Notes under the pieces: generated by a model
What the model was told of the DNA's origin: nothing
The model's input: the letters and a program-made list of their open reading frames with translations, nothing else
The model's database searches: none
Shown: one piece after another, positions 52,183 to 63,994 of the stretch
Layout: every line of letters starts with the position of its first letter
How positions within the stretch are numbered: position 1 is the stretch's first letter
Program-made: the position numbers and the translations under genes
Assembly (NCBI GenBank): GCA_003313425.1
Contig: NHZP01000046.1
Location: forward strand, 287,222 to 351,221
Source: Pseudopyrenochaeta lycopersici
Lineage: Eukaryota; Ascomycota; Dothideomycetes; Pleosporales; Pseudopyrenochaetaceae
Direction: 5' to 3'
DNA: 64,000 nucleotides

Positions 52183-52777
52183 AAATCATAGATCGCAGCA
52201 AATGGTCGTGGGCCGTCACCTAGAAAATGGTTCCGTAAGTTGAGCTTCTCGGTATTTCTCATACTAGAAAGCAGCTGCAAACTATGTTCAAGATGGGCAA
52301 TGAAGGCAGTGGTCTTGTGACCTTGTCTATATGACTAATTAGCGTCATTATTTAGTCTTACTAAGTTTTGACAGAAGTCCCAATAAACAGCAGACGAAGA
52401 GGACAACTCTTAGACGCCAAATCCAAGTTGACGGGAGCACCGCATTGTGAAATCGGCACAGCCAGACTGTATTGATGGTTCCTATAATTAGATGCTCTGG
52501 TGGCGACGGCCAGATTTGTGACTTTCAGAAGAGCTATTTCGGGCTCCTCGACAGCGTAGTAGGTGTCTATATATAGAATCTGATGGATTTTAGGCTTTGC
52601 CCTGCGGCCATTTCGGGTTCTTTCGCAAAGACCAAAACATTTGCCTGAATGTGCTCTTTGTATCTATTCTTCTCAGACTGTCGATTTTGCACCATCACAT
52701 TTCTTGTGAAGTCATTCGGTTCAAGATGCGCTCCCTTGTCTTAGTAGGTGACCAATCTCGGCAACGCCATTTCTAAC

Positions 52778-53439
52778 ATGGACCAGAGCTCTATTGTCGA
52801 CGAATCGCTTCTGGACTATGCTCGAGATAAGATGGAAGATGATGAGGTATGATTTGATGTTGTCGTAGAAGTGTTACTGATGTTTGACAGTTTATCTTCC
52901 GTGGGAAAGCCTTCTTGGCTCTCCTTGCCTCCGCTGAGACTGAGTACATCGGCTCCATTCAGGCAAAGCTCTTGCCGCATCGTCTTTACAATTATTCATC
53001 ATATGCGGACTATACTAGGGTCCCTCAGCCGTTGCATAAGAACATGAGGAGGTTTAAATTTCCTTATGGAAAGTTCCACCGGCGTGATGAAAGAGCCCCA
53101 AACTCTAATGAAGAGCATCCAGTCGCCAATGTGGCATTCAGCCACACCCTCTCTGAGGACATTGTGATGTCAGACAGTCAGGACCAGGTACGAGAAACTG
53201 TCGAATCACTAACGAGCAGTAATCTTGCATTAGCTTCAAGATTCGAAGATGAATTCAATAATCCGGGAGCATTAAACGTAGGCGAGGGTTTGGGACCGAG
53301 AATAGAATTGGTCGGTAGAGATGGCAGTCCGGTGCCGCCACTTTCCCCCACAAGATTGCCTTCCATATCTCGATCGGAACTCTCTTCGAACTGGAATGGA
53401 GGAACGACTGAGGACCCATTAGGTTCGTTGTTACGATAA
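52778..53439 (+). CDS. unknown 205-residue protein, palindrome copy A
   Basis: Join of 52778-52846 and 52891-53439. The 44-bp intron has donor GTATGA, a TACTGA-type branch site and acceptor GACAG. It starts MDQSSIVDESLLDYARDKME; exon 2 continues FRGKAFLALLASAETEYIGS, LLPHRLYNYSSYADYT and a Ser/Pro-rich acidic second half. No known domain is recognised. Fragments of the same protein are encoded at 30208-30405 (minus), where QPLHKNMRR and GKF.RDERAPN are kept, implying former coding constraint. It may be the first exons of a longer gene whose downstream part is decayed (53440-54380). Confidence 0.55.
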
Positions 53440-54380
53440 ACTACGCAATATTTATGGACTAGAACACCAGGAGATTATGCAGCTTACTACGATTGGCGAT
53501 AGTTTCCTTCGGCAAGACGCTGTGGACTTCATCAATCACTTCTATAGTAAATGGAATGCAGATAACCCTTAGGCACGCTTACAAGTGAGTAATCCAACAT
53601 CGGGACGCTCACGTACAGAAAAGATACTCAAAAGCCTGCACTGCGCTGAATCGATCGAACACAATGCGGCCATTGATCCTGTCAAGCTTAGAATGGCAAG
53701 AATCATCCTTTACCACCAGTACCAGCAGAAATGCAACGAACTCAAAGGAGACTCCCACCTATCGAGCCAACTTTCTTAGGGTAGAGGTGTAGCGAGTGTA
53801 GCGAAGGACTTCATTCTAGAGACGATCTATAAGTGTCACCACAAGGACATGAATGTGGACTTAAAGAAAAAGCGCAAAAACAGTTTGAAATGGCACATAA
53901 GATTAGGCAAGAGATGGTCTTACGTGGCGTTTTACCTAGGGCTAGGAATCATTTTGACCTGCAGCAACGACTTAGAGCTTTCTATGTAAGTCATGGATAA
54001 TCACGCAAGCGCACGCACTTGGCTCACCAAATTGCTCTAGCAACGATACCGGAACATTTCTGGACCGAAATTTGATGGCTCTTTTGACATACTTGCTACA
54101 TGGGTATCCGAGAGGCGTTCAGGTCAGCCAAATGGCTGACTCGCTAGTCAAAGCCATGATGGAAGGAGCCGTACTGCTTGAACTTTCAATGGCTATTGCT
54201 GCAGTGCGTGGCATGAGCGGATACCAACAGGAAGAAGAAAAGTCTACCGTCGAGATTCAAGATGAATGGCAGCTAGTGGAACGACCTAGAGGTTTCGTTC
54301 GTGTAATATCCGTGTAGAGCAGGTTCGAGGCAACTGATGAGGATGACCTAATCTTGCAGGGGGTCCTACGGAAACCGACG
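53440..54380 (+). pseudogene. decayed downstream exons, palindrome copy A
   Basis: Interrupted plus-strand coding pieces: HQEIMQLTTIGDSFLRQDAV to NADNP, a TAG where the 27.7-kb fragment has Trp, SNPTSGRSRTEKILKSLHCA (53585-53779), KDFILETIYKCHHKD...RLGKRWSY, and an 81-codon frame at 54072-54317. The mirrored copy B occupies 55095-56035 on the minus strand. Function unknown. Confidence 0.5.
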
Positions 54381-54564
54381 TCCTCAAATCCAACTAAGAC
54401 GTAGCTAGTACATTTTCATCGTTTGGCTTGGGCCTTCTTGGGTATAATGTATTAACCCAATCATACCGTCTCTTCTAGAGATCACATGTCTTGAGAGTGA
54501 CGAGGATGACGAATATGGGTTGCCTTTGTCTCTGTAACAATCCGTGCTTGTACCGCTCCGTTTC

Positions 54565-54925
54565 TGGACTGATACGGGATGGGGATTGTTACAGAGAGGT
54601 GCATTTCCGTAATGTTCCAAAGAATGGACTGATACGGGATGGGGATTGTTACAGAGAGGTGCATTTCCGTAATGTTCCAAAGAATGGACTGATACGGGAT
54701 GGGGATCGTTACGGATACCGGCATTTCCGTATTGTTCCAGAGAGCGGATTGATACTGCACTGGAATAGTACGCTGATTGTACCAATCCGCTCTCTGGAAC
54801 AATACGGAAATGCCCGGTATCCGTAACGATCCCCATCCCGTATCAGTCCATTCTTTGGAACATTACGGAAATGCACCTCTCTGTAACAATCCCCATCCCG
54901 TATCAGTCCAGAAACGGAGCGGTAC
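54565..54925. repeat. central 60-bp units of the palindrome
   Basis: The left side has two identical 60-bp units beginning TGGACTGATACGGGATGGGG plus one diverged unit; the right side has, in reverse, the diverged unit and one standard unit. The frames of 91-143 codons here come only from the repeats. Confidence 0.9.
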
Positions 54926-55094
54926 AAGCACGGATTGTTACAGAGACAAAGGCAACCCATATTCGTCATCCTCGTCACTCTCAAGACATGTGATCTCTAG
55001 AAGAGACGGTATGATTGGGTTAATACATTATACCCAAGAAGGCCCAAGCCAAACGATGAAAATGTACTAGCTACGTCTTAGTTGGATTTGAGGA

Positions 55095-56035
55095 CGTCGG
55101 TTTCCGTAGGACCCCCTGCAAGATTAGGTCATCCTCATCAGTTGCCTCGAACCTGCTCTACACGGATATTACACGAACGAAACCTCTAGGTCGTTCCACT
55201 AGCTGCCATTCATCTTGAATCTCGACGGTAGACTTTTCTTCTTCCTGTTGGTATCCGCTCATGCCACGCACTGCAGCAATAGCCATTGAAAGTTCAAGCA
55301 GTACGGCTCCTTCCATCATGGCTTTGACTAGCGAGTCAGCCATTTGGCTGACCTGAACGCCTCTCGGATACCCATGTAGCAAGTATGTCAAAAGAGCCAT
55401 CAAATTTCGGTCCAGAAATGTTCCGGTATCGTTGCTAGAGCAATTTGGTGAGCCAAGTGCGTGCGCTTGCGTGATTATCCATGACTTACATAGAAAGCTC
55501 TAAGTCGTTGCTGCAGGTCAAAATGATTCCTAGCCCTAGGTAAAACGCCACGTAAGACCATCTCTTGCCTAATCTTATGTGCCATTTCAAACTGTTTTTG
55601 CGCTTTTTCTTTAAGTCCACATTCATGTCCTTGTGGTGACACTTATAGATCGTCTCTAGAATGAAGTCCTTCGCTACACTCGCTACACCTCTACCCTAAG
55701 AAAGTTGGCTCGATAGGTGGGAGTCTCCTTTGAGTTCGTTGCATTTCTGCTGGTACTGGTGGTAAAGGATGATTCTTGCCATTCTAAGCTTGACAGGATC
55801 AATGGCCGCATTGTGTTCGATCGATTCAGCGCAGTGCAGGCTTTTGAGTATCTTTTCTGTACGTGAGCGTCCCGATGTTGGATTACTCACTTGTAAGCGT
55901 GCCTAAGGGTTATCTGCATTCCATTTACTATAGAAGTGATTGATGAAGTCCACAGCGTCTTGCCGAAGGAAACTATCGCCAATCGTAGTAAGCTGCATAA
56001 TCTCCTGGTGTTCTAGTCCATAAATATTGCGTAGT
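55095..56035 (-). pseudogene. decayed downstream exons, palindrome copy B
   Basis: Mirror image of 53440-54380 with the same interruptions. The frames at 55158-55403 and 55696-55890 give the same proteins as their left-arm partners. Confidence 0.5.
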
Positions 56036-56697
56036 TTATCGTAACAACGAACCTAATGGGTCCTCAGTCGTTCCTCCATTCCAGTTCGAAGAGAGTTCCG
56101 ATCGAGATATGGAAGGCAATCTTGTGGGGGAAAGTGGCGGCACCGGACTGCCATCTCTACCGACCAATTCTATTCTCGGTCCCAAACCCTCGCCTACGTT
56201 TAATGCTCCCGGATTATTGAATTCATCTTCGAATCTTGAAGCTAATGCAAGATTACTGCTCGTTAGTGATTCGACAGTTTCTCGTACCTGGTCCTGACTG
56301 TCTGACATCACAATGTCCTCAGAGAGGGTGTGGCTGAATGCCACATTGGCGACTGGATGCTCTTCATTAGAGTTTGGGGCTCTTTCATCACGCCGGTGGA
56401 ACTTTCCATAAGGAAATTTAAACCTCCTCATGTTCTTATGCAACGGCTGAGGGACCCTAGTATAGTCCGCATATGATGAATAATTGTAAAGACGATGCGG
56501 CAAGAGCTTTGCCTGAATGGAGCCGATGTACTCAGTCTCAGCGGAGGCAAGGAGAGCCAAGAAGGCTTTCCCACGGAAGATAAACTGTCAAACATCAGTA
56601 ACACTTCTACGACAACATCAAATCATACCTCATCATCTTCCATCTTATCTCGAGCATAGTCCAGAAGCGATTCGTCGACAATAGAGCTCTGGTCCAT
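56036..56697 (-). CDS. unknown 205-residue protein, palindrome copy B
   Basis: Join of 56629-56697 and 56036-56584, the exact mirror of copy A, with identical protein in exon 2 and the same intron signals. The two copies are transcribed toward each other, so their transcripts would be complementary over the palindrome centre if long enough. Confidence 0.55.
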
Positions 56698-57436
56698 GTT
56701 AGAAATGGCGTTGCCGAGATTGGTCACCTACTAAGACAAGGGAGCGCATCTTGAACCGAATGACTTCACAAGAAATGTGATGGTGCAAAATCGACAGTCT
56801 GAGAAGAATAGATACAAAGAGCACATTCAGGCAAATGTTTTGGTCTTTGCGAAAGAACCCGAAATGGCCGCAGGGCAAAGCCTAAAATCCATCAGATTCT
56901 ATATATAGACACCTACTACGCTGTCGAGGAGCCCGAAATAGCTCTTCTGAAAGTCACAAATCTGGCCGTCGCCACCAGAGCATCTAATTATAGGAACCAT
57001 CAATACAGTCTGGCTGTGCCGATTTCACAATGCGGTGCTCCCGTCAACTTGGATTTGGCGTCTAAGAGTTGTCCTCTTCGTCTGCTGTTTATTGGGACTT
57101 CTGTCAAAACTTAGTAAGACTAAATAATGACGCTAATTAGTCATATAGACAAGGTCACAAGACCACTGCCTTCATTGCCCATCTTGAACATAGTTTGCAG
57201 CTGCTTTCTAGTATGAGAAATACCGAGAAGCTCAACTTACGGAACCATTTTCTAGGTGACGGCCCACGACCATTTGCTGCGATCTATGATTTGTGGTGGG
57301 TAGTACAATGTTAAGACAAGCTCGAATTAACAAGTCGCGAGACATGGTTGATAAAGGTAGGGCATCTACGACACTCAGCCGCTGCCACCTCCTCGTGCAT
57401 ACCTCAGATATGCTGATGTGCGCCCTTGATCGTCTC

Positions 57437-58016
57437 CCCGAGTTTTGTTCCACATAAACTACGCCGTACTTTATTGCCATGAGTCACATGACCTGATGCT
57501 GCAATATAGTTGTGAAGGACGATTAAGCAAACAAGATATAATTCTGGCCTTCCTCGCCGGATGGCTCCGATTTCGAAATCGTTACGGCTTTGAAGCCACA
57601 GTCTCGAACAGCTTCATTGCAACGTGTCTAATTTGCATAGCCTCTCATGACGAATTTGAGAAGGCTTTCAGCTCGTCAGAAAATGCCAGCAGCACAGATT
57701 CATGCGTTGCTGGTAAGCCATGCGCAGCGAGCAGATTGATTGCCTCGAAGGAGACGTCGCCCCAAATCCACGACGGCAACCTGTTCATGCACTGGATCGG
57801 TGTCCGCCTCGTACTGCATTATATTGAGGCTTGGCTTCTAGGAAAGCGTTTCGTCAGGGGTTTCGCTTACGGCGTGATCTGGAATCTGGCTATATAAGCT
57901 AAGAAAACCCTCGCTTTTCTTCCTACTCTTTCTCTCATTGACATTGATAAGCCACCCACGATTATCAGCAATACAGCTACTTCACGGTAAGCGCACCCAC
58001 AGGAGATCAAGCGTCA
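57437..58016. other. no supported gene
   Basis: The first ~75 bp continue the element-like sequence also present at 50.2 kb. A 150-codon frame (57445-57897) has no recognisable domain and starts inside that repeat. Confidence 0.4.
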
Positions 58017-58528
58017 GTGCTGACCACGTATACATGGACGGTATCGACCAAACTGAAGAACGGAACGAGGCTTTGGGTCTTCGACTTGACTGCTCTCCGC
58101 GACATGTTTTCAGTGTTCGACCGCATACTGCCATTGATACCTCAAATTACAACTTATCTGCGACAGGGCCTTTGGGGCTCCCCTTTTGCCGTAGTCCAGT
58201 AGGCTTCCGAGATGGGGTTCAATACAGTAACGAATGCCAGGCCGAGGGCGACTTTAGCTACGATGGCAGTGCACTCGTTGGCTCCGACCACAAGTGAGTG
58301 CATTTGGCCTTTTCTCCTTTCATACTAATAGTCACCAGCGAACCTTTTGACGCGGAATATCTCTGCCATTCTCGAAGCGACGTCCATATCTGGCTCATGA
58401 TTGCTTGGTCGATACTCTTTTTGTTGGCTGTATGTCGAGCAGTCGCTGTGATCGCTGAGCTGTTGTCCATGGTATGCCATATACTCATTATTCTGTGTGC
58501 TGTTCTCATTGTCTCGCATGTTTCATAG
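58017..58528 (+). pseudogene. degraded gene with a predicted membrane segment
   Basis: The frame at 58017-58202 (RLWVFDLTALRDMFSVFDRI..PQITTYLRQGLWGSPFAVVQ) looks protein-like and is followed by TAG and ASEMGF, as if a Trp were lost. After a plausible intron at 58295-58336 (GTGAGT, acceptor CACCAG) another frame encodes a hydrophobic span WLMIAWSILFLLAVCRAVAV. The two parts do not join cleanly, so the model is uncertain. Family unknown. Confidence 0.3.
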
Positions 58529-59390
58529 CTTTCGTTCTGAGAATGCAGCTCTTCAGCATCATGTTTCTCTTCAATGATTCTTAGTTATTAGCATGCATAC
58601 CTCCAATGCTACAGCAGCAGGAAGGTCTACTCTTTTGTTCGCCAATATTAGTCTACCATGCCCAAGACTCTGACTGCCCATTCATTCCTCGGTTTGCCTG
58701 TTGCTAGCAATGCGATTGATAATTTATACCGCTCAAGGGAGCCGGTCAGGCTCCTGATCTCCTTTCCGACACCACAGTGCTCCGCGATGAAAACAGAAGA
58801 GGCCTCAACACCATATACACAATGTCCATGGCCCCTTAAAAATAATGTTTAGCAGCGAAAGCTAGCTCTATGTCCGTCAAAGGCACTGAAAGCACGATGT
58901 TTGAGCGGCTTCAACGCCTTCATGGCGCAAAAATCCATCTAAATGCTTGGATCGTCTACTAACCGCCTCTGTTGCTAGCTGTCACGGTGAGAATTGCATT
59001 GTTAAGACAGCCGCGCCCTCATCTTAAGAATAGAATACGCCGGAGTAGAGCTAGTCCCCCAAGGTACACATCTTAAATGCTATATATCTACGATCGGAAG
59101 TTACGTTGTCGCGAAGCAAAAGGAACCTCAAGCAACGCTTCCATTTCGTTGTATTTCAAACCGTCACATGTGTACAGAAAGCGCCCTAAGTACGATGCGT
59201 CCGCGACTAAGATATATTTGAGTGATGGTAATCATATACTCTTTGGGAGCGTTCTCTGCTATTGAGTTGCGGATTTGCCGCGAAAAAATAGTATTCATCG
59301 ATTCGTGATCTTTAGCCACTAATATAGCTGTAATCTCTGGATGAAACACGAACATACTAAGTCTGACATGGAAGCCTATTGACGATGTTT
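58529..59390. other. no supported gene
   Basis: Only frames of about 60 codons are present; nothing recognisable. Confidence 0.4.
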
Positions 59391-61282
59391 CTACCGGCGC
59401 TGAGTCTTGCTTGGACGTCTCCCCTTGTAATCCTTGTCCTTGTTGTCATCCTTCCTATCTATAGGGCCGAGGCACTCTTCAATGATGTCGCACAATGCCG
59501 CTTTAGCCGCAAGCAAATCTAAAGCCTGCTCGAATTGGAGCATTTTGCTCTTTTCCTCGCCATCTTCCGGAACCTTCCTTGTCCTCAGCTCTCCCTTTAG
59601 CTTCTTCCAACAGCCGATGGGCTCCAACACGCTCGCTGGATCAATCGAATCGCTTGTTTCCAACTTCTCATAAAGATGGTAAAATTCCGCGCGGAAGTCC
59701 GCAACCAAATTTTCGAGATGGTTGCTATGGCTTTCCAGCTTCGCTACAAGAGGTTTGATCTCGAACAAGTACATTTCCTGTATTACGGCCCATGCGTCTT
59801 GAAGCTCTTTGAATTTCTGATTCTGAAAGTCCACACCACCCCATGGTTGCATGTCGTCGCAACTCCTCTTGCGCTTTCGTCGTTCTGACCTACGAGGGGG
59901 ATCACCTGCGGTTCGTCTGCCCCCGTCGCTGTCGTCAATGTCGGTGTCTGCATTGGTTGACTCGTGAGAAAACTGGCTTGGTAATTCTTCCTCGTCATCG
60001 AGCAATATTGGGTTGTCTGTATTGTCAGCGGATATTTCGCAGTGCGCATAGAGTCATACCTTTGGAGCCACATGCAGCATTCTTTGGAGTCCCTGTACGT
60101 CCACCCTTGTTTCCTTCAGCCTCCACCTGCATGCTTCTAAATCGTGCAGGACTGTCACCGGTCTCGTTATTAGACGTTCCGGGCCCCTCTCGATCTTCTT
60201 GCACCCGTACCTTGGCGCTTCCTCGATCTGACGGACCGATCCTGCTGGTAGCAGTTCCGCGCCCTTGATTCGTACTTTCACCAGTTGCCGTCTTAGTTCC
60301 AGGCTCCTTCCGCTCGATCGTGCTAACAAGCAGTCCTTGCGGAACAGTGTCGTTCTGCTTCAACAGGTCGCCTTTCATGGCACTCTGGTTGGAGGGGCTA
60401 CGAATCCCAGCGTCATCATTCTGGGTCGATCCGCTCTGTGGCACTGCTGATAGGCGGTCTGTACGTGCTTGCTCGCAGAAGCATTCCCCGTCTTGGAACG
60501 CCTGCACTCCGGTTACATCCTCAGCCGCCATGGTCGCTAGCTCCATTCGGGCTCCCTTGTTCTCAACGGGGCAGGGGACTTGGGTATGATCCAGACCAAC
60601 AGGGTCTTCTATGCCGCCTGCCTGTGCCTCGCATAACTCCTCGGGGCGTGTCTCGGCGTCTGCTGGTGATGATACGCGCAGCGCCTCAAATGGTGGGCTC
60701 AAAGACACTTTGCAACTCGTGACGAGAGAGATGCCCTGAACGGTGGCATCCCCGCCTTCGCCCAATGCTACCAGAGTCTCGACACCCACGTCCGGCATTT
60801 CCGTAGCAGGCTCGTGGCTCGCCCCAGCGCTCCACTCTTGGCCGACCTCGTGTCCAGGAGCATTCTCTTCCCCGACTTGTGTGTTCGAGGGCACTTCGTG
60901 GCTTGTGATGCGAGGTTCACGTTGATCGAAATCCAGTCCAGCAGCAATTTCACCATTGGCTGGTTGTTTCGCTAATACCTGGCTCGACGTAACAGCATAG
61001 GCGAGGCGAGATGCATCCATCTCTTCTGTTTGCAGAATCAAGCTCATGTAAGTATCGGGATCAATGCAGAAAAGATCTTGTTCCTGCTCATCAGGATAAG
61101 CTCGTTGACATCAAGACGGGAGGGAAGGGTTCACTCACTGTTTCCCCAGTTTCTCCATTTTCCATGTCTAAAGTCCAGGGAGAGTCACAAAGAAAGTCAT
61201 CGTGTATGAGATCCGGGACAGAGTTAAACAGCTGCTCAATTGCGTCCGAACTCCAGGAGAAAAGTAAAGGAGAGAAGGCCAT
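59391..61282 (-). CDS. unknown 597-residue three-exon protein, likely nuclear
   Basis: Join of 61139-61282, 60060-61083 and 59391-60016. Introns of 55 and 43 bp have donors GTGAGT and GTATGA and keep phase. The N-terminus (MAFSPLLFSWSSDAIEQLFN) is followed by a long low-complexity region rich in Glu, Gly, Thr and Pro (about 75-390), a basic nuclear-localisation-like patch (RRSERRKRKRS, about 430-440), and a C-terminal helical region (about 455-597; LQDAWAVIQEMYLFEIKPLV, LESHSNHLENLVADFRAEFY) ending in a Lys/Arg-rich tail. No catalytic motif is seen. Composition suggests a regulatory or scaffold protein. All exons are intact; codon use resembles ordinary genes rather than the transposon remnants nearby. 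Confidence 0.65.
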
Positions 61283-62749
61283 GATGTGATGAGCAGACCA
61301 TAGCGGGCCTCACGCATGACTTTATACTTCATCCCGGGCTTCGGGGTGCAGGGGAGCACGCTCCAAAAGCGTCCCGCCACGCCATCCTCAGCCGTCCTCA
61401 ACGATGCCTCCACCAATCGACACCTCCCCTCTTACAACGCATAGAGGGCGCAGCTCAATCATCACCGGACGAGCCTTGTTGGTGTTCTACTGCCAGGATC
61501 CTGCCACCGCTAGGGCATGCGAAGGGTGGTAATATGCATGTCGTGACACACCAAGTCACACGATGCCTGCTCAGCGGCCATGACCGCTCATGTTGATTGG
61601 AAGTTGTCACCATGAAGGGAGTTACCAGCCTTTCACAGTGGCTTGATATGGTCAAAGGGCCGAAGTCTGCCTTGTACGATGACACAGCTGGGTAGCTGGG
61701 GTTGGTGAAGCGCCGTACTGGCGCAAATCGTTGCGGAGGATGGTCGTAGCTTCAATGCAATCGATGCATCTGAACTCGTGCCCTTGGTCAGGACTGGGCC
61801 CATGTCTGTTGCAGGAGCGTGGACAAGACGAGCTGTCACGCAATTGTAGGCTCCATTCTACAAATGTCCCTCGTCTAACGCCTTTCGAAGGATGACGCAA
61901 GACTGTTCATTGTTGAGCAATCAGCTGTCCCACCCGGAAGGAGTTGGGAACCTCGACGTGGACGAGTTTGAAGCAGGCGCATTCATGCGGTGGTGATGTA
62001 GGCAAGTGGCTACAGCAGCACAACGAAAACCAGATCATGTGCTCCCTTGGAGCCGCGAGCGACCGTGCGAGCACATGGCCTTGCCCTGAAGACAGAGCAG
62101 GTTGAACGGTGCTGCGCGACCGACGCAGTCCGGGCCTCAAGTCCAGTATGCTCCCCTGGTTGCGTCGATCTTGAGCAGAAAGAAATCCGGGCATGGATAC
62201 TCATACGACAGTTTCTGGCTTTGTGCGGTGACACATTTGGCTGGATCTCCCATCATCTGCATCGATGCATGTTGTTTATTTTGGGCGCTATTGTTCCTCT
62301 ACAGCTCATATGGCCCGGTGCTGGAATGACAGTAATGCAAAATAAATCAACTGCGGAGCAAACCTGATTCATCTAGCTCTGTGGGTTCCTTGTGGACGTG
62401 GAGGCTCAGAGAATTCGTGTGACGTCGGTCGTACGGGCAAGAAGGGGAATTCGGGGACGAAGGTCGAATGGAATATGCCGGAAAGGGCGTTGTTGACCTT
62501 GACGTTTAAGGAGAAGTCATTGCACTTGTGGAACCGATGCATACTCCTAACCTGATCTCCAATTAACTGGTGGTTAAAGTAAGTTGGGTTAATGCGTGGT
62601 GGTTGTATCGAGAAGCGGTGGTGGACAGATTGATTTAGGTTTGGTCTGTGCGGAATGGCAAGCGCTGGCACAACCTAATTGAGGTCAAGGTCAATGCGGC
62701 TGCGGGAAATCCTAGCCGCTAGTGATTGGTCAACAACATTGATCAGCGA
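61283..62749. other. no supported gene
   Basis: Overlapping frames of 60-106 codons occur on both strands, none recognisable. It includes the upstream region of the gene starting at 61282. Confidence 0.4.
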
Positions 62750-62932
62750 ACGAGATTGTCGACAGCACCACTTGATTGAGGAATGGGCCGGAAGCCTGAT
62801 GTTCTCATACACAGTAGAAGAATTTAAGAGGAACGTCGAGTCTATATGCGAATCATATCCTGCAAGCAGCGGAGCCTCCTCGCCAACGCAGTCCTCATCT
62901 ATTATTCGATCACATTTGTTGTGATGCGACAG
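62750..62932 (+). repeat. dispersed repeat, copy 2
   Basis: Matches 50510-50690 as described there, with an 81-codon open frame (62679-62924) containing HHLIEEWAGSLMFSYTVEEF. This may be the less damaged copy. Confidence 0.7.
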
Positions 62933-63157
62933 TAATTTTAAAGTGCGATGGTGTCTGCATGCTTGGAAGCACCTACAGCACATAATAATCGCTAGTGCAC
63001 AGCAGAAATTGAGGTGTGATTGGAGTGAGAGTTGTTGGAAATCAAAGTACTCGTGATTTTTCCGTCACGGGGGTTTTTCCGTTGCGTAGGGATTGAACGT
63101 TATTCCTATAACACTAAGAGACATCAATTCTACCCCTGAAATTGCTCAAATTTACGT

Positions 63158-63994
63158 TTACGTCCCACTAATAGGCTGTCCCTCATTGCACATGCTCTCT
63201 GAAGGAGCTGTTTGTCCATCTTCCCCTTTAAGTCGACAAGGATCCTCAAGTTCAAAGCGTACGTCTTTAAACTCCGGAACCTCGCTAAGCGCCTGGAGAA
63301 AGCGTAAAACTTCAACCTCCTCTTCCTCGCCTGTCAACGTCGCTACCGTGAACTTTATCGTAAAGCGCCTTGGCTGCGTTCTTCGTTTAGGGCAGAGTGC
63401 ATGGACGAAGTCCAGCAAAATCGAGCGTTCGGGCATCGTCAGAGTCTTCGAGATCCACGTAAATCTCAATATCGTTAACGTATTGAAACGAATTTCCGCC
63501 GAGCAATCGGAGGAGCGCGGATTTGTTCCAACTCGATCCTAAGTAGCGTCCAACGTTGTGATCTTGGCCGTCCAATCGGTAAATTCATCATCAATGCTCA
63601 AGTCGTCCTCCTCATATTTAAGTCTAAGTGGCTTCGTGCTATACATTAGACTTATAACTTCTTTATGGACCTGTTTGTTGACCGCAAGAAGCCCTATACT
63701 GCTCCCCTCAAGCCTACGCTGGGGAAAGAGCCCTAAAAATGGAGGAAATGCGTACTTGTAAACTTCATTTCGGATTTCCCCTGGAAGTTCGAGCACCTTA
63801 GATTGTCTTTTAGGCAGTAATAGATCGTGGCCGCCGCAGTACCATTGTTGGTCTCGTGCATCTGTACGGACAAATGGCCGTCCGCATCGATGTCCACATA
63901 TAAGCATTGCTGCACATCGGGCCCGGAGGGAATGGGGATGTTTTCGAACGCGGCGCTGTAACCAGGCCGTGCGCTCCCATGAAGACAGCAACAC
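63158..63994 (-). pseudogene. F-box-like/2EXR-type protein, runs off the right edge, probable frameshifts
   Basis: From the edge the minus frame encodes a Cys/His-containing start (CGHRCGRPFVRTDARDQQWY), then VLELPGEIRNEVYKYAFPPF and LLAVNKQVHKEVISLMYST, the pattern of fungal F-box-like proteins, to a TAG at 63539. Protein-like sequence continues in two other frames: NSFQYVNDIEIYVDLEDSDD (63387-63575) and PERSILLDFVHALCPKR...FTIKFTVATLTGEEEEVEVL (63158-63469). No intron fits the frame changes, so two small indels are likely. The 5' end lies outside or at the edge of the window. Confidence 0.6.

Larger units (their letters stand above)
52039..57436. repeat. 5.4-kb near-perfect palindrome (2.7-kb inverted arms)
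   Basis: Position x in the left arm pairs with 109475-x in the right arm over almost the whole span. Three separate coding frames on the two arms give identical proteins. Differences are few: a three-base cluster near 52070/57405, one extra 60-bp unit on the left and one extra base on the right near the centre. The innermost loop is about 31 bp (54752-54782). The left edge cuts the HET gene; the right edge continues into sequence also found, collinear but diverged, at 50.2 kb. Confidence 0.95.

Noticed and set aside
54405..55070. CRISPR-like spaced repeats and 90-143-codon frames at the palindrome centre
   Set aside because: The units are contiguous 60-bp tandem repeats without spacers, in a eukaryotic genome; the frames arise from repeat periodicity.
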